Shown in pieces: positions 9,073-16,199 of a stretch of DNA of 28,670 nt. Made by a program: the position numbers and the translations under genes. The notes beneath the pieces were generated by a model. It was not told the DNA's origin and made no database searches. It worked only from the letters and a program-made list of their open reading frames with translations. The DNA is from an uncultured Micrococcales bacterium (GTDB lineage: Bacteria; Actinomycetota; Actinomycetes; S36-B12; UBA10799), in assembly GCA_937952095.1 (NCBI GenBank), contig CALFYG010000091.1:1-28670 (forward strand). The letters are read 5' to 3'. The first letter of the stretch is position 1. Every line of letters begins with the position of its first letter.

Positions 9073-11178
9073 ATGCGCAGGAGTCGGCGGTGGTCCACGG
9101 TGACCCTCGTGATCGGCGCCATCCTGTTCTTCGTCGCCAGTGTCGCCGGGTTCCTCAACGCCAACATCGTCAACGGTCAGCGGTTCGCCGAACACGTGAA
9201 CTCGATGCGGCAGGACCCTGCCCTGGCCTCGGCTATCGGAACCCAACTGGCGGCCGCCGTGGTCGACGCAGACCCGGACCTTGTGGCCATCCAGCCGGCC
9301 ATCGAGGGTGGGGCGGCGACGCTGGTGGCCAGCACGGCGTTCAACGGCATCTTCACCAGTGCGGTGGCGTCGTTCCACAGCGCTCTGACCGAGGAGGGCT
9401 CGGAGTCCGCGGTCCTCACCATCGCCGACCTGGGGTCCTCTGCGGTGTCGTTGCTCGAGGCGATCGCGCCGGACCTGGCGCAGAACGTCCCCACCGATCT
9501 CGACGTCACGCTTGCGCAGATCGGCGGTCAGGACGGGCCCGCGGCCAGCATCATCCCGTGGTTCCAGGCGGTCACGGCCTTGGCCCTGCTGCTGCCTGTC
9601 CTCGCAATCGCGGCGTGGGTGCTCGCGGTGATGTTCGCCCCCGATCGACGGCTGGCCATCCTTCGCATCGGATGGGCCTTGATCGCCGTGGCTGCGACCC
9701 TCGGCGCGGCGTTGGCGATCGCCTGGGTGGTGAGCCGGCTCGTGGCACTCGAGCCGCTGCCGACGGCAGTGCTCGAGTCGGCGGCCGATGTCTTCGGCCG
9801 GGCGTTGGCGTCGCGGGTCCTGGTCACGGCGGTGGTCGGCGGTTTGATCGTCGTCGCGGCCAGCGCGATGCTGCCGCAGGTCAAGGTCCACGAGCGGCTG
9901 ACGGCCATCGGTCGGCAGATCGTGCAGCGTCCCCAGAGCCAGGGATGGGCACTGGTGCGTGGGCTGGCGCTGATCGCCGTGGGGGTCGCATTCGTGGTCG
10001 TTCCGAGCGTCGCGGTGGCAGTGGTCGCGGTGCTGGTGGGCCTCGCGGTGTTCCTGTTCGGCGTCGCGGAGCTCGACCTCGTCGCCGAGCGCGCCCGCGA
10101 GCAACAGGTCGCGCCCGAATCCGCCGGTGGGTGGCGCTGGGCGTGGGTCTTCCCGGTCGGTGCGGCGGTCTTGGCCGTCGGCCTTCTGGCCTTGGTCCTG
10201 GTGCCAGCCGCGGTGCCGCAGGACGTGCCCGTGGCTGCTGTGGTCGACGACCCGGACGCCTGTAACGGGTTCCCGCAGTTGTGCGACCGGCGCTTCGACG
10301 AAGTGGCCTTCCCGGCCAGTCACAACTCGATGTCCGCCGCCGACCAGCAGGGCTGGTATCTGGCCGAGCAGCCCACCACGATGGTCAACTCGCTCGACGA
10401 CGGGATCCGGGTCTTCCTCATCGACACCTGGTACGGGCAGGCCACCGCCTCCGGGGTCGTCACGGCGCAGCGCTCACTTGCCCGGGCGCAGTCGGACTTC
10501 ACCGATGGGCGCGCCACCGACCTCACACCGGCGATGAAACGGTCGATCGACCGGCTGCGCGGCGAGAAGAAGCTCGGGCCGGAGCAGGTCTACATGTGTC
10601 ACACGCTGTGCGAGCTCGGGGGTACCGCCCTCGAGCCGCAGCTCGAGGGGTTGAAGGACTGGATGGACCGGCATCCGCGGGAGGTGGTGACCGTGTTCAT
10701 CCAGGATGCGACCACCCCGGTCGACACGGCGGCGGTGTTCGAAGAGGCCGGCCTGGCCGACATGGCGTACGTCCACGAGCCGGGTACCCCGTGGCCGACC
10801 CTGCGGGAGATGATCGACAGCGGGAAGCGCCTGTTGGTGTTGATGGAGAACGAGGGCGGGGGATCCCAGTACCCGTACCTCCACCAGGGCTTCGACCTTG
10901 TGCAGGACACCGGCTACACCTATGCCAGCGTCGACGACTTCGACTGCACCCTCAACCGCGGTACGGCGGATTCGGACCTGTTCATGGTGAACCACTGGCT
11001 GAGCAGCTTCACAGCACTGGTCTCCAACGCGCAGAAGGCCAACGCCGCGGAGGTCCTCGGTGAGCGGGTCCGCGAGTGCCAGCAGGAGCGTGGCCAGATC
11101 CCCAACTTCGTCGCGGTGAACTGGTACGACCAGGGCGAATTGCTCCCGGTGGTCAACGAACTCAACGGGGTGGGCTGA
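9073..11178 (+). CDS. membrane protein with C-terminal PI-PLC-like phosphodiesterase domain
   Basis: A protein of ~701 residues from ATG 9073, chosen because AGGGAGG lies directly upstream and the first transmembrane helix follows (9-30). The N-terminal half has a ~130-residue loop domain and further helices (about 160-188, 197-222, 247-266, 297-335 and 357-380), in the style of actinobacterial membrane proteins. After residue ~395 comes a PLC-like TIM-barrel phosphodiesterase: PASHNSM (H417), FLIDTWY (D451) and YMCHTLCELG (H510) match the two histidines and the acid of bacterial phosphatidylinositol-specific PLC X domains. The domain should face outside after the last helix. Substrate is unknown: phosphoinositides, glycosyl-PI lipids or another phosphodiester are possible. 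Cysteines flanking the domain (397, 404, 509, 513, 625, 669) could form disulfides. It stands alone; the repeat block follows its stop. Confidence 0.85.
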   Translation: MRRSRRWSTVTLVIGAILFFVASVAGFLNANIVNGQRFAEHVNSMRQDPALASAIGTQLAAAVVDADPDLVAIQPAIEGGAATLVASTAFNGIFTSAVASFHSALTEEGSESAVLTIADLGSSAVSLLEAIAPDLAQNVPTDLDVTLAQIGGQDGPAASIIPWFQAVTALALLLPVLAIAAWVLAVMFAPDRRLAILRIGWALIAVAATLGAALAIAWVVSRLVALEPLPTAVLESAADVFGRALASRVLVTAVVGGLIVVAASAMLPQVKVHERLTAIGRQIVQRPQSQGWALVRGLALIAVGVAFVVVPSVAVAVVAVLVGLAVFLFGVAELDLVAERAREQQVAPESAGGWRWAWVFPVGAAVLAVGLLALVLVPAAVPQDVPVAAVVDDPDACNGFPQLCDRRFDEVAFPASHNSMSAADQQGWYLAEQPTTMVNSLDDGIRVFLIDTWYGQATASGVVTAQRSLARAQSDFTDGRATDLTPAMKRSIDRLRGEKKLGPEQVYMCHTLCELGGTALEPQLEGLKDWMDRHPREVVTVFIQDATTPVDTAAVFEEAGLADMAYVHEPGTPWPTLREMIDSGKRLLVLMENEGGGSQYPYLHQGFDLVQDTGYTYASVDDFDCTLNRGTADSDLFMVNHWLSSFTALVSNAQKANAAEVLGERVRECQQERGQIPNFVAVNWYDQGELLPVVNELNGVG

Positions 11179-11187
11179 TCCGGGGAC

Positions 11188-11319
11188 CCGTACCGAACTG
11201 GTTGGTGCGTGCCCTCTAGTCCCGGTTGCCAACCAGTAACACGCCTGATCGGCCAACACATGCGGCGTGTCGGGTACCGAAGTGGTTGAGGGCGGCCGCG
11301 GCTCAACCAGTTCGGTACG
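11188..11319. repeat. composite inverted repeat with nested hairpins (region 2)
   Basis: The outer arms 11189-11204 and 11304-11319 are a 16-bp perfect inverted repeat (CGTACCGAACTGGTTG and its complement). Nested pairs are: ACTGGTTGG at 11197-11205 with CCAACCAGT at 11229-11237; ACACGCC at 11239-11245 with GGCGTGT at 11264-11270; and 11274-11290 with 11302-11318, a 17-bp stem with one mismatch around an 11-nt loop containing GCGGCCGC. The order matches region 1 at 3290-3424, and the GGTTGG / GGTTGAG / CTCAACC cores are the same while the outer arm sequence differs. It begins 10 nt after the PLC-like gene stop and ends about 30 nt before the predicted GH13 -10 element. Confidence 0.8.
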
Positions 11320-11349
11320 CGAACCGATCGAGACTGACGCCGGATGCTT

Positions 11350-11355
11350 TACCGT
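11350..11355 (+). promoter_or_regulatory. -10 element of leaderless promoter (GH13 gene)
   Basis: TACCGT, 7 nt before ATG 11363. It supports the chosen start over the longer open frame beginning at 11267, which would run through the inverted repeat. Confidence 0.5.
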
Positions 11356-11362
11356 GACGAGC

Positions 11363-13024
11363 ATGGATCTGTGGTGGAAGAACGCCGTGGTGTACCAGAT
11401 CTACCCGCGCTCCTTCGCTGATTCGAACGGCGACGGCTTCGGTGACCTGCCCGGGATCGAATCGCGACTGGACTACCTCGCCGCACTCGGTGTTGATGTC
11501 ATCTGGCTGTCGCCGATCTACCGGTCCCCGCAGGACGACAACGGCTACGACATCAGCGACTACCAGGACATCGATCCGATGTTCGGCACGTTGGCCGACT
11601 TCGACCGTCTGCTGGCAGGTGTCCACGAGCGCGGGATGAAACTCATCATGGACCTCGTCGTGAACCACACCTCCGACGAGCACCCCTGGTTCATCGAGTC
11701 GCGCTCCAGCACCGACAACCCCAAGCGCGACTGGTACTGGTGGCGGCAGGGGCAGGCCGGTGGCCCCCCGAACAACTGGGGTTCGATCTTCTCCGGCAGC
11801 GCCTGGCAACTCGACGACGTCACCGGCGAGTACTACCTGCACCTGTTCAGCCGAAAGCAGCCGGACCTCAACTGGGAGAACCCGCAGGTCCGGCAGGCGG
11901 TCTACACGATGATGAACTGGTGGCTCGACCGCGGTGTCGACGGCTTCCGCATGGACGTCATCAATCTGCTGTCCAAGGTCCCGGGACTGCCCGACGGCCG
12001 GATCCCGCTCGGTGGCTTGTACGGCGACGGCAGTCCCTCCTACCTCAACGGACCGCGGCTGCACGAGTTCCTGCAGGAGATGGACCGCGAAGTGTTCGCA
12101 CGCCGCGACGCCGAACTGCTCACCGTCGGAGAGACGCCGGGGGTCTCGGTGGAGCAAGCACGTCTGCTCACCGATCAGGCCAACCGCGAACTGGACATGG
12201 TCTTCCAGTTCGAGCACATGGAACTCGACCACGGGCTCACCAAGTGGGACCACCGTCCGCTGAACCTCGTGGAACTCAAGACCAATCTCGCCAAATGGCA
12301 GTACGGCCTCGCGGAGGTCGGCTGGAACAGCCTGTACTGGAACAACCACGATCAACCACGGATCGTCTCCCGTTACGGCGATGACGAGGCCTACTGGTAC
12401 GAGTCGGCCACGTTGTTGGCGACGGTGCTCCACCTGCACAAGGGGACGCCGTACGTGTACCAGGGGGAAGAACTCGGGATGACGAACTACCCCTTCGACG
12501 ACATCGACGACTACCGCGATGTCGAGACCCTGAACCACTTCCACGAGGCCGTGTACCAGCAGCGGATCCCGGCGGAGACCGTCCTGCCCGCGTTGCAGAT
12601 CGTGAGCCGGGACAACGCGCGCACACCGGTGCAATGGGACGATTCCCCCGGTGCCGGGTTCAGCAGCGGCCCTTCGTGGCTACCCGTCAACCCCAACCAT
12701 GTGAAGATCAATGCCACCGCCGAGGTGGCGGATCCGGACTCGGTCTTCCACTACTACCGCCGCCTGATCGCGCTGCGCCACGAAGATCCAGTGGTGTGCG
12801 AGGGGGTTTTCGAGTTGCTGCTGCCGACTGATCCGACGATCTACGCGTTCACGCGCACGCTGGACGCCGACCGACTGTTGGTAGTCGCGAACTTCTCCGG
12901 CGGACCGGTCGAGTGTCCGATCCCACTCGGGGGCGAGATCGTCATCGCGAACTACCGGCAGCCGCAGGGCCAACGCTTGGCCCCGTGGGAGGCGCGCGTC
13001 TACCGGCAGCGGATCGCGTCATGA
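11363..13024 (+). CDS. GH13 alpha-glucosidase, oligo-1,6-glucosidase type
   Basis: A 553-residue cytoplasmic glycoside hydrolase that releases glucose from the non-reducing ends of short alpha-glucosides. It starts MDLWWKNAVVYQIYPRSF, typical of the oligo-1,6-glucosidase/alpha-glucosidase subfamilies, and has normal length. Catalytic residues are present: nucleophile D198 (GFRMDVIN), acid/base E257 (TVGETPG) and D330 (NNHDQPR). MDLVVNH near 96-102 is conserved region I. The residue after the nucleophile is Val, associated in this group with alpha-1,6 activity (isomaltose-like substrates), whereas Ala or Thr favours alpha-1,4. No sugar transporter lies nearby. Its stop overlaps the DUF202 start (ATGA), so the three genes are probably one transcript. 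Confidence 0.92.
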   Translation: MDLWWKNAVVYQIYPRSFADSNGDGFGDLPGIESRLDYLAALGVDVIWLSPIYRSPQDDNGYDISDYQDIDPMFGTLADFDRLLAGVHERGMKLIMDLVVNHTSDEHPWFIESRSSTDNPKRDWYWWRQGQAGGPPNNWGSIFSGSAWQLDDVTGEYYLHLFSRKQPDLNWENPQVRQAVYTMMNWWLDRGVDGFRMDVINLLSKVPGLPDGRIPLGGLYGDGSPSYLNGPRLHEFLQEMDREVFARRDAELLTVGETPGVSVEQARLLTDQANRELDMVFQFEHMELDHGLTKWDHRPLNLVELKTNLAKWQYGLAEVGWNSLYWNNHDQPRIVSRYGDDEAYWYESATLLATVLHLHKGTPYVYQGEELGMTNYPFDDIDDYRDVETLNHFHEAVYQQRIPAETVLPALQIVSRDNARTPVQWDDSPGAGFSSGPSWLPVNPNHVKINATAEVADPDSVFHYYRRLIALRHEDPVVCEGVFELLLPTDPTIYAFTRTLDADRLLVVANFSGGPVECPIPLGGEIVIANYRQPQGQRLAPWEARVYRQRIAS

Positions 13025-13347
13025 GCGAGGAGCCGGACTACCGGTACTCATTGGCCAACGAACGCACCTATCTGGCGTGGGTGCGGACCTCCTTGGCGCT
13101 CATCGCGGGCGGGATCGCCATCCGTATCTTCCTGTCCGATGTCGGTGGCTCCGATCTGTTGGTGGTGGCCGCGATCGGCTTCACGGCGCTCGGGGGAGTG
13201 CTTGCTGTGACCTCCTTCCGGCACTGGCGGCAGGTGCAACAGGCGATGAGCGAAGGTGTGGATCTGCCGACCCAGCGCGGGCCCCTGATCCTCACGGTCG
13301 GGATGGTGGTGCTCGCCCTGGTCGTCACTGTCGCGGTACTGCTGTGA
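13021..13347 (+). CDS. DUF202 membrane protein (YidH-like)
   Basis: A 108-residue membrane protein. LANERTYLAWVRTSLALIAGGIAI is the DUF202 signature, an N-terminal cytoplasmic motif running into helix 1; two more helices follow (about 41-62 and 88-107). DUF202 proteins have three helices and no established biochemical role. ATG 13021 overlaps the GH13 stop (ATGA), and the next gene overlaps this stop, giving strict translational coupling. Confidence 0.9.
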   Translation: MSEEPDYRYSLANERTYLAWVRTSLALIAGGIAIRIFLSDVGGSDLLVVAAIGFTALGGVLAVTSFRHWRQVQQAMSEGVDLPTQRGPLILTVGMVVLALVVTVAVLL

Positions 13348-13616
13348 ACTCGCAGACCGAACGCACGCGGTTGGCGTGGCGACGCACGATCCTTGCGCTG
13401 CTCGTGGTCGGCGGTATCGGCGCCGTGCACCTCGCCACGGTCGGGCTGCTCGAACTCGCAGTGCTGAGCGGTCTGGTGACCGCCGTCGGTTGTGTTGCCG
13501 CGATGCGCCGGTTGACCGTCCTGAGGGTTGACGCCACACCGGTACCCACCTGGGAGCCGACGGTGCTCACGGTGAGCGCGTGCCTTCTGGCGCTGAGCGT
13601 GATCTTCGCCCGCTGA
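13344..13616 (+). CDS. second small DUF202-family membrane protein
   Basis: A 90-residue protein starting at GTG 13344, which overlaps the preceding stop (GTGA). It keeps the DUF202 signature TERTRLAWRRTILAL, followed by three hydrophobic helices. Paired short and longer DUF202 genes are common in Actinobacteria and suggest a hetero-oligomeric membrane complex; that is inference. Its last 50 nt overlap the 3' end of the convergent acyltransferase gene. Confidence 0.85.
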   Translation: MNSQTERTRLAWRRTILALLVVGGIGAVHLATVGLLELAVLSGLVTAVGCVAAMRRLTVLRVDATPVPTWEPTVLTVSACLLALSVIFAR

Positions 13617-14844
13617 CCATCAGCAGACTGCCCCACAGCAGCGCGAGGTTCAGGACCGCGCTCGACGGTAGACCGACCGCGCCCGATCCCCACCGTGTCG
13701 CGAATCCGGTCGCTGCGATGTTGAGGATCACCAGGCCGCCGAGCACCGATGCCGGTCCCGGGATCCAGATGGGGAACCGTATGCGCCCCACCGCTTTCTC
13801 GGGGTGGGCGGCGACGCCAGCGATCAGCCATGCCCCGGGTACCACCACCAACACCACCGCGACGTGCACGACCCACCACGCCGGGCTCAGTGCTGGGGCG
13901 GAGAATCCGACGATGAGGGCGAGGCCGGCGGCGATGCCCACCAGCGGGATGTGCCACAGGTACATGCCCATCCCGCGGGCCCCCATCAGCGCGACCGGCA
14001 CCCAGCGGCGATCGTCGGCCAGTAGTGCCCGCAGCCGGTTCCAGAGTCCCGCGACGATCAGGATCTGCCCGGCGCCGTAGACCGCGAGGACGGTGCTCGG
14101 CGGAGCGAGGTTCGACAGTCCGGGCACCCCGGCCACCGAGATCAACGAATGTGAGTAGGGGCCGATGAAGGCGAGCAGCACGGCACCCGCGATCAGCACG
14201 ATCCCCGCGGGCACCGTCCATCGCCGGCCACGCAGGTGCGGCAGGTGGTACCCCACCTGATGCAGCCACCCCCAGACCAGGAGCATGTTGATCCACCCCC
14301 ATGCGGAGAACTGGGTGGTGCGCACCGCATCGACGGCGACGATGAGTGCGAGCCACAGCGTCAGCGTGAGCCCGGGTCGCGACACCCACCGGGAGGTGAC
14401 GACCGCGGCGGCGGCGACCAGGAGGTACACGCCTGCGAACCACAGGAGCTGGGCGAGGAACCGTCCCGCCCCGACGACCGCCTCGGATGAGCCGAACGGC
14501 ACGAGCAGCACCGTCCACAACGTGGCGTACACGATCACGGGAGCCAACAGACGGCGGCCACGGGCGGTCAGGTAGTCATGACTTCCGTGCCGTTGCAAGG
14601 ACGCGGCGTTCGACACCGCACCGGCGGCGAAGAACAGCGGCAGTACCTGGAAGACCCAGGTCAGCGGGATCAGCCATGCGGCCTTCTCCAGCACATTGAC
14701 CGCCGTGCCGTCGCCAGGGGTGTGCCACGCAAGGCTGTGCCCGACGATCACCACAAGCAGGGCGAGAGCCTTGATCGCGTCCAGCGCCCGATCGCGGCCG
14801 GCCGAGGCGGCTACCACCTTCGCCCGGATCCCGGTCTCGGCCAT
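13567..14844 (-). CDS. acyltransferase-3 family membrane protein
   Basis: An integral membrane protein of about 425 residues. It begins with RDRALDAIKALALLVVIVGHSLAWH, matching the first helix and conserved His of the Acyltransferase_3 family (O-acyl transfer to sugars, cell-wall or membrane components), followed by about ten helices. The acceptor is unknown. The open frame extends to 14946, but ATG 14844 is preferred because the family begins just after it and TAGTGT lies 7 nt upstream. The C-terminal codons overlap the second DUF202 gene by 50 nt on the opposite strand. Confidence 0.85.
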   Translation of the reverse strand: MAETGIRAKVVAASAGRDRALDAIKALALLVVIVGHSLAWHTPGDGTAVNVLEKAAWLIPLTWVFQVLPLFFAAGAVSNAASLQRHGSHDYLTARGRRLLAPVIVYATLWTVLLVPFGSSEAVVGAGRFLAQLLWFAGVYLLVAAAAVVTSRWVSRPGLTLTLWLALIVAVDAVRTTQFSAWGWINMLLVWGWLHQVGYHLPHLRGRRWTVPAGIVLIAGAVLLAFIGPYSHSLISVAGVPGLSNLAPPSTVLAVYGAGQILIVAGLWNRLRALLADDRRWVPVALMGARGMGMYLWHIPLVGIAAGLALIVGFSAPALSPAWWVVHVAVVLVVVPGAWLIAGVAAHPEKAVGRIRFPIWIPGPASVLGGLVILNIAATGFATRWGSGAVGLPSSAVLNLALLWGSLLMVSGRRSRSAPEGTRSP

Positions 14845-14851
14845 GGCCGCA

Positions 14852-14857
14852 ACACTA
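14852..14857 (-). promoter_or_regulatory. -10 element of leaderless promoter (acyltransferase gene)
   Basis: TAGTGT on the minus strand, 7 nt before ATG 14844. The 88-nt divergent region to the DUF2461 gene shows no other clear site. Confidence 0.45.
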
Positions 14858-14932
14858 GGGGGTGCCGGACGACGATCCACAGATCTCGCCAGGCTCTGGC
14901 ACGGCATGTTCTCCGGTGGCAGGCTGATCATC

Positions 14933-15565
14933 ATGACCAACGGCATCCCCGCCGAGGCGTTCGACTTCTACGATCACCTCGCTGCAGACAACACCCGCGA
15001 GTTCTGGGCCGAGCACAAGTCCGAGTACGAACAGTCCGTCCGGCAGCCGCTGCAGGACCTCGCCGACATCCTCGCGCCGGAGTTCGGGCCAGCCCATCTG
15101 TACCGGCCCTACCGGGACGTGCGGTTCAGCAAGGACAAGACGCCGTACAAGGACCACCAGGGGTGCGTGTTCGAGGCCGATAACGGGCTTGGGTGGTACA
15201 TGCAGATCTCGACCAAGGGACTCATGGTGGCCGGGGGCTGGTACCAGTCGACGCCTACCCAGGTGAAGCGCTACCGCGAGCATCTGCTGGAGGCCGGTGG
15301 TGACGCACTACGTGCCGCGCTGAAACCCCTGCCCAAGGCGGGCTTCGAACTCGGTGGCGACATGTTGAAGACCCGTCCGCGTGGGGTCGACGAGGACCAT
15401 CCGGACATCGACCTCCTACGCCACCGCACGATGCACGTGACCAAGGTCTGGGAACCCACCGCCTGGATGGGGACCAAGAAGGTACAGACCAACGTCCGCG
15501 GGGCCTTCGAGAAGATGCGACCGCTCATCGTCACGTTGGCGGACATCGTGGGGCCACCCGAATAA
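14933..15565 (+). CDS. DUF2461 family protein
   Basis: A 210-residue cytoplasmic protein of the DUF2461 (TIGR02453) family, function unknown. Typical features are the opening FDFYDHLAADNTREFWAEHK, then YRPYRDVRFSKDKTPYKDH and WYMQIS, and a late KTRPRGVDEDHPDIDLLRHR segment. ATG 14933 is chosen because family similarity begins right after it; the longer frame from 14696 would run antisense to the acyltransferase gene. The ribosome-binding site is weak (GGCAGG ~9 nt upstream). It is the first of a run of plus-strand genes leading to amrS. Confidence 0.88.
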   Translation: MTNGIPAEAFDFYDHLAADNTREFWAEHKSEYEQSVRQPLQDLADILAPEFGPAHLYRPYRDVRFSKDKTPYKDHQGCVFEADNGLGWYMQISTKGLMVAGGWYQSTPTQVKRYREHLLEAGGDALRAALKPLPKAGFELGGDMLKTRPRGVDEDHPDIDLLRHRTMHVTKVWEPTAWMGTKKVQTNVRGAFEKMRPLIVTLADIVGPPE

Positions 15566-15572
15566 TGGAAGG

Positions 15573-15809
15573 GTGCCGCGTTCCGACCCCTTCACTCCGC
15601 ATCCCGACCGGCTGTCCCCAGATCATCCGCATTGGGCGCAGATCATGCGTCGCCATGATGACGCCGTGGCTGCCGGTGAACCGGGGTACCTCGATCCTGT
15701 GTCGGGCCTGTTCGTGATGACGGCAGCGGTCCATCTGAAGCGTGGGCGGTGCTGCAACACCGGGTGCCGCCACTGCCCGTACGTAGGGGGGCGTGATGGC
15801 GACCGCTAA
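15573..15809 (+). CDS. DUF5522 small Cys-rich protein
   Basis: A 78-residue protein whose C terminus reads LKRGRCCNTGCRHCPY, the hallmark of DUF5522: four cysteines (CC, then C, then C) plus His, probably a metal- or Fe-S-binding knuckle. Function unknown. The start is the GTG at 15573, 7 nt after the DUF2461 stop. GGAAGG abuts it too closely to be a good ribosome-binding site, so translation may depend on coupling. Its last 14 nt overlap the next gene. Confidence 0.82.
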   Translation: MPRSDPFTPHPDRLSPDHPHWAQIMRRHDDAVAAGEPGYLDPVSGLFVMTAAVHLKRGRCCNTGCRHCPYVGGRDGDR

Positions 15810-16161
15810 GGATCTGACGCGGACCCTGGCGTTGTGGTCGGCGGGATCGATCGTCGGAGGGGGTCTGGTGTGGGCCGCCGGTGGGTCGCCGCAGGTACGG
15901 GCCTTCGGCCGTCAGACCTTGGCGTGGGGAGCCGTGGACGCCGCCATCGCCGGGTTCAGCGCCACCCGCCCCGAACCGGACCCGCGCCGCCTGCGGAGGA
16001 TCCTGCTCATCAACTGTGTGGCGGACGTGGGCTATCTGGCGCTGGCCGCAGCCGCGTGGCGGAAGGGCAGGACCGGCGACGGTGCCGCGATAGCCGTCCA
16101 GGGCGCCTTCCTGCTCGCCCTGGACAGCCACTACGCCTACCACCTCGAGATGGTCGACTAG
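15796..16161 (+). CDS. small hydrophobic membrane protein, possibly DUF6992-like
   Basis: A 121-residue protein with four hydrophobic stretches (about 9-28, 39-55, 71-87 and 96-115) separated by a basic RRLRR loop. It resembles small actinobacterial membrane proteins of the DUF6992 type, but I am not certain. ATG 15796 is preferred over GTG 15793 because the GGGGGG ribosome-binding site (15786-15791) sits at a better distance. It overlaps DUF5522 by 14 nt and ends 38 nt before amrS. Confidence 0.65.
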   Translation: MATAKDLTRTLALWSAGSIVGGGLVWAAGGSPQVRAFGRQTLAWGAVDAAIAGFSATRPEPDPRRLRRILLINCVADVGYLALAAAAWRKGRTGDGAAIAVQGAFLLALDSHYAYHLEMVD

Positions 16162-16164
16162 CCC

Positions 16165-16181
16165 TTGACATCTGCGGTCAA
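16165..16181. promoter_or_regulatory. TTGAC-N7-GTCAA palindrome overlapping a TTGACA box, upstream of amrS
   Basis: TTGACA at 16165-16170 is a perfect -35 hexamer, and TTGAC/GTCAA form a 5-bp perfect inverted repeat with a 7-bp centre. The nearest plausible -10, TAGAGG at 16193, is 22 bp away, too far for a standard promoter. This could be an operator or a weak promoter; evidence is limited. Confidence 0.25.
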
Positions 16182-16199
16182 CGGGAGTCCGCTAGAGGT

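Noticed and set aside
11188..11319. Riboswitch or attenuator for the GH13 gene
   Set aside because: The predicted GH13 promoter lies downstream of the block and gives a leaderless mRNA, so the block would not be in the transcript.
14899..14914. Sigma-54-like TGGCACG-N-TTC box upstream of DUF2461
   Set aside because: The -12 element is imperfect and Actinobacteria generally lack sigma-54, so it is chance.
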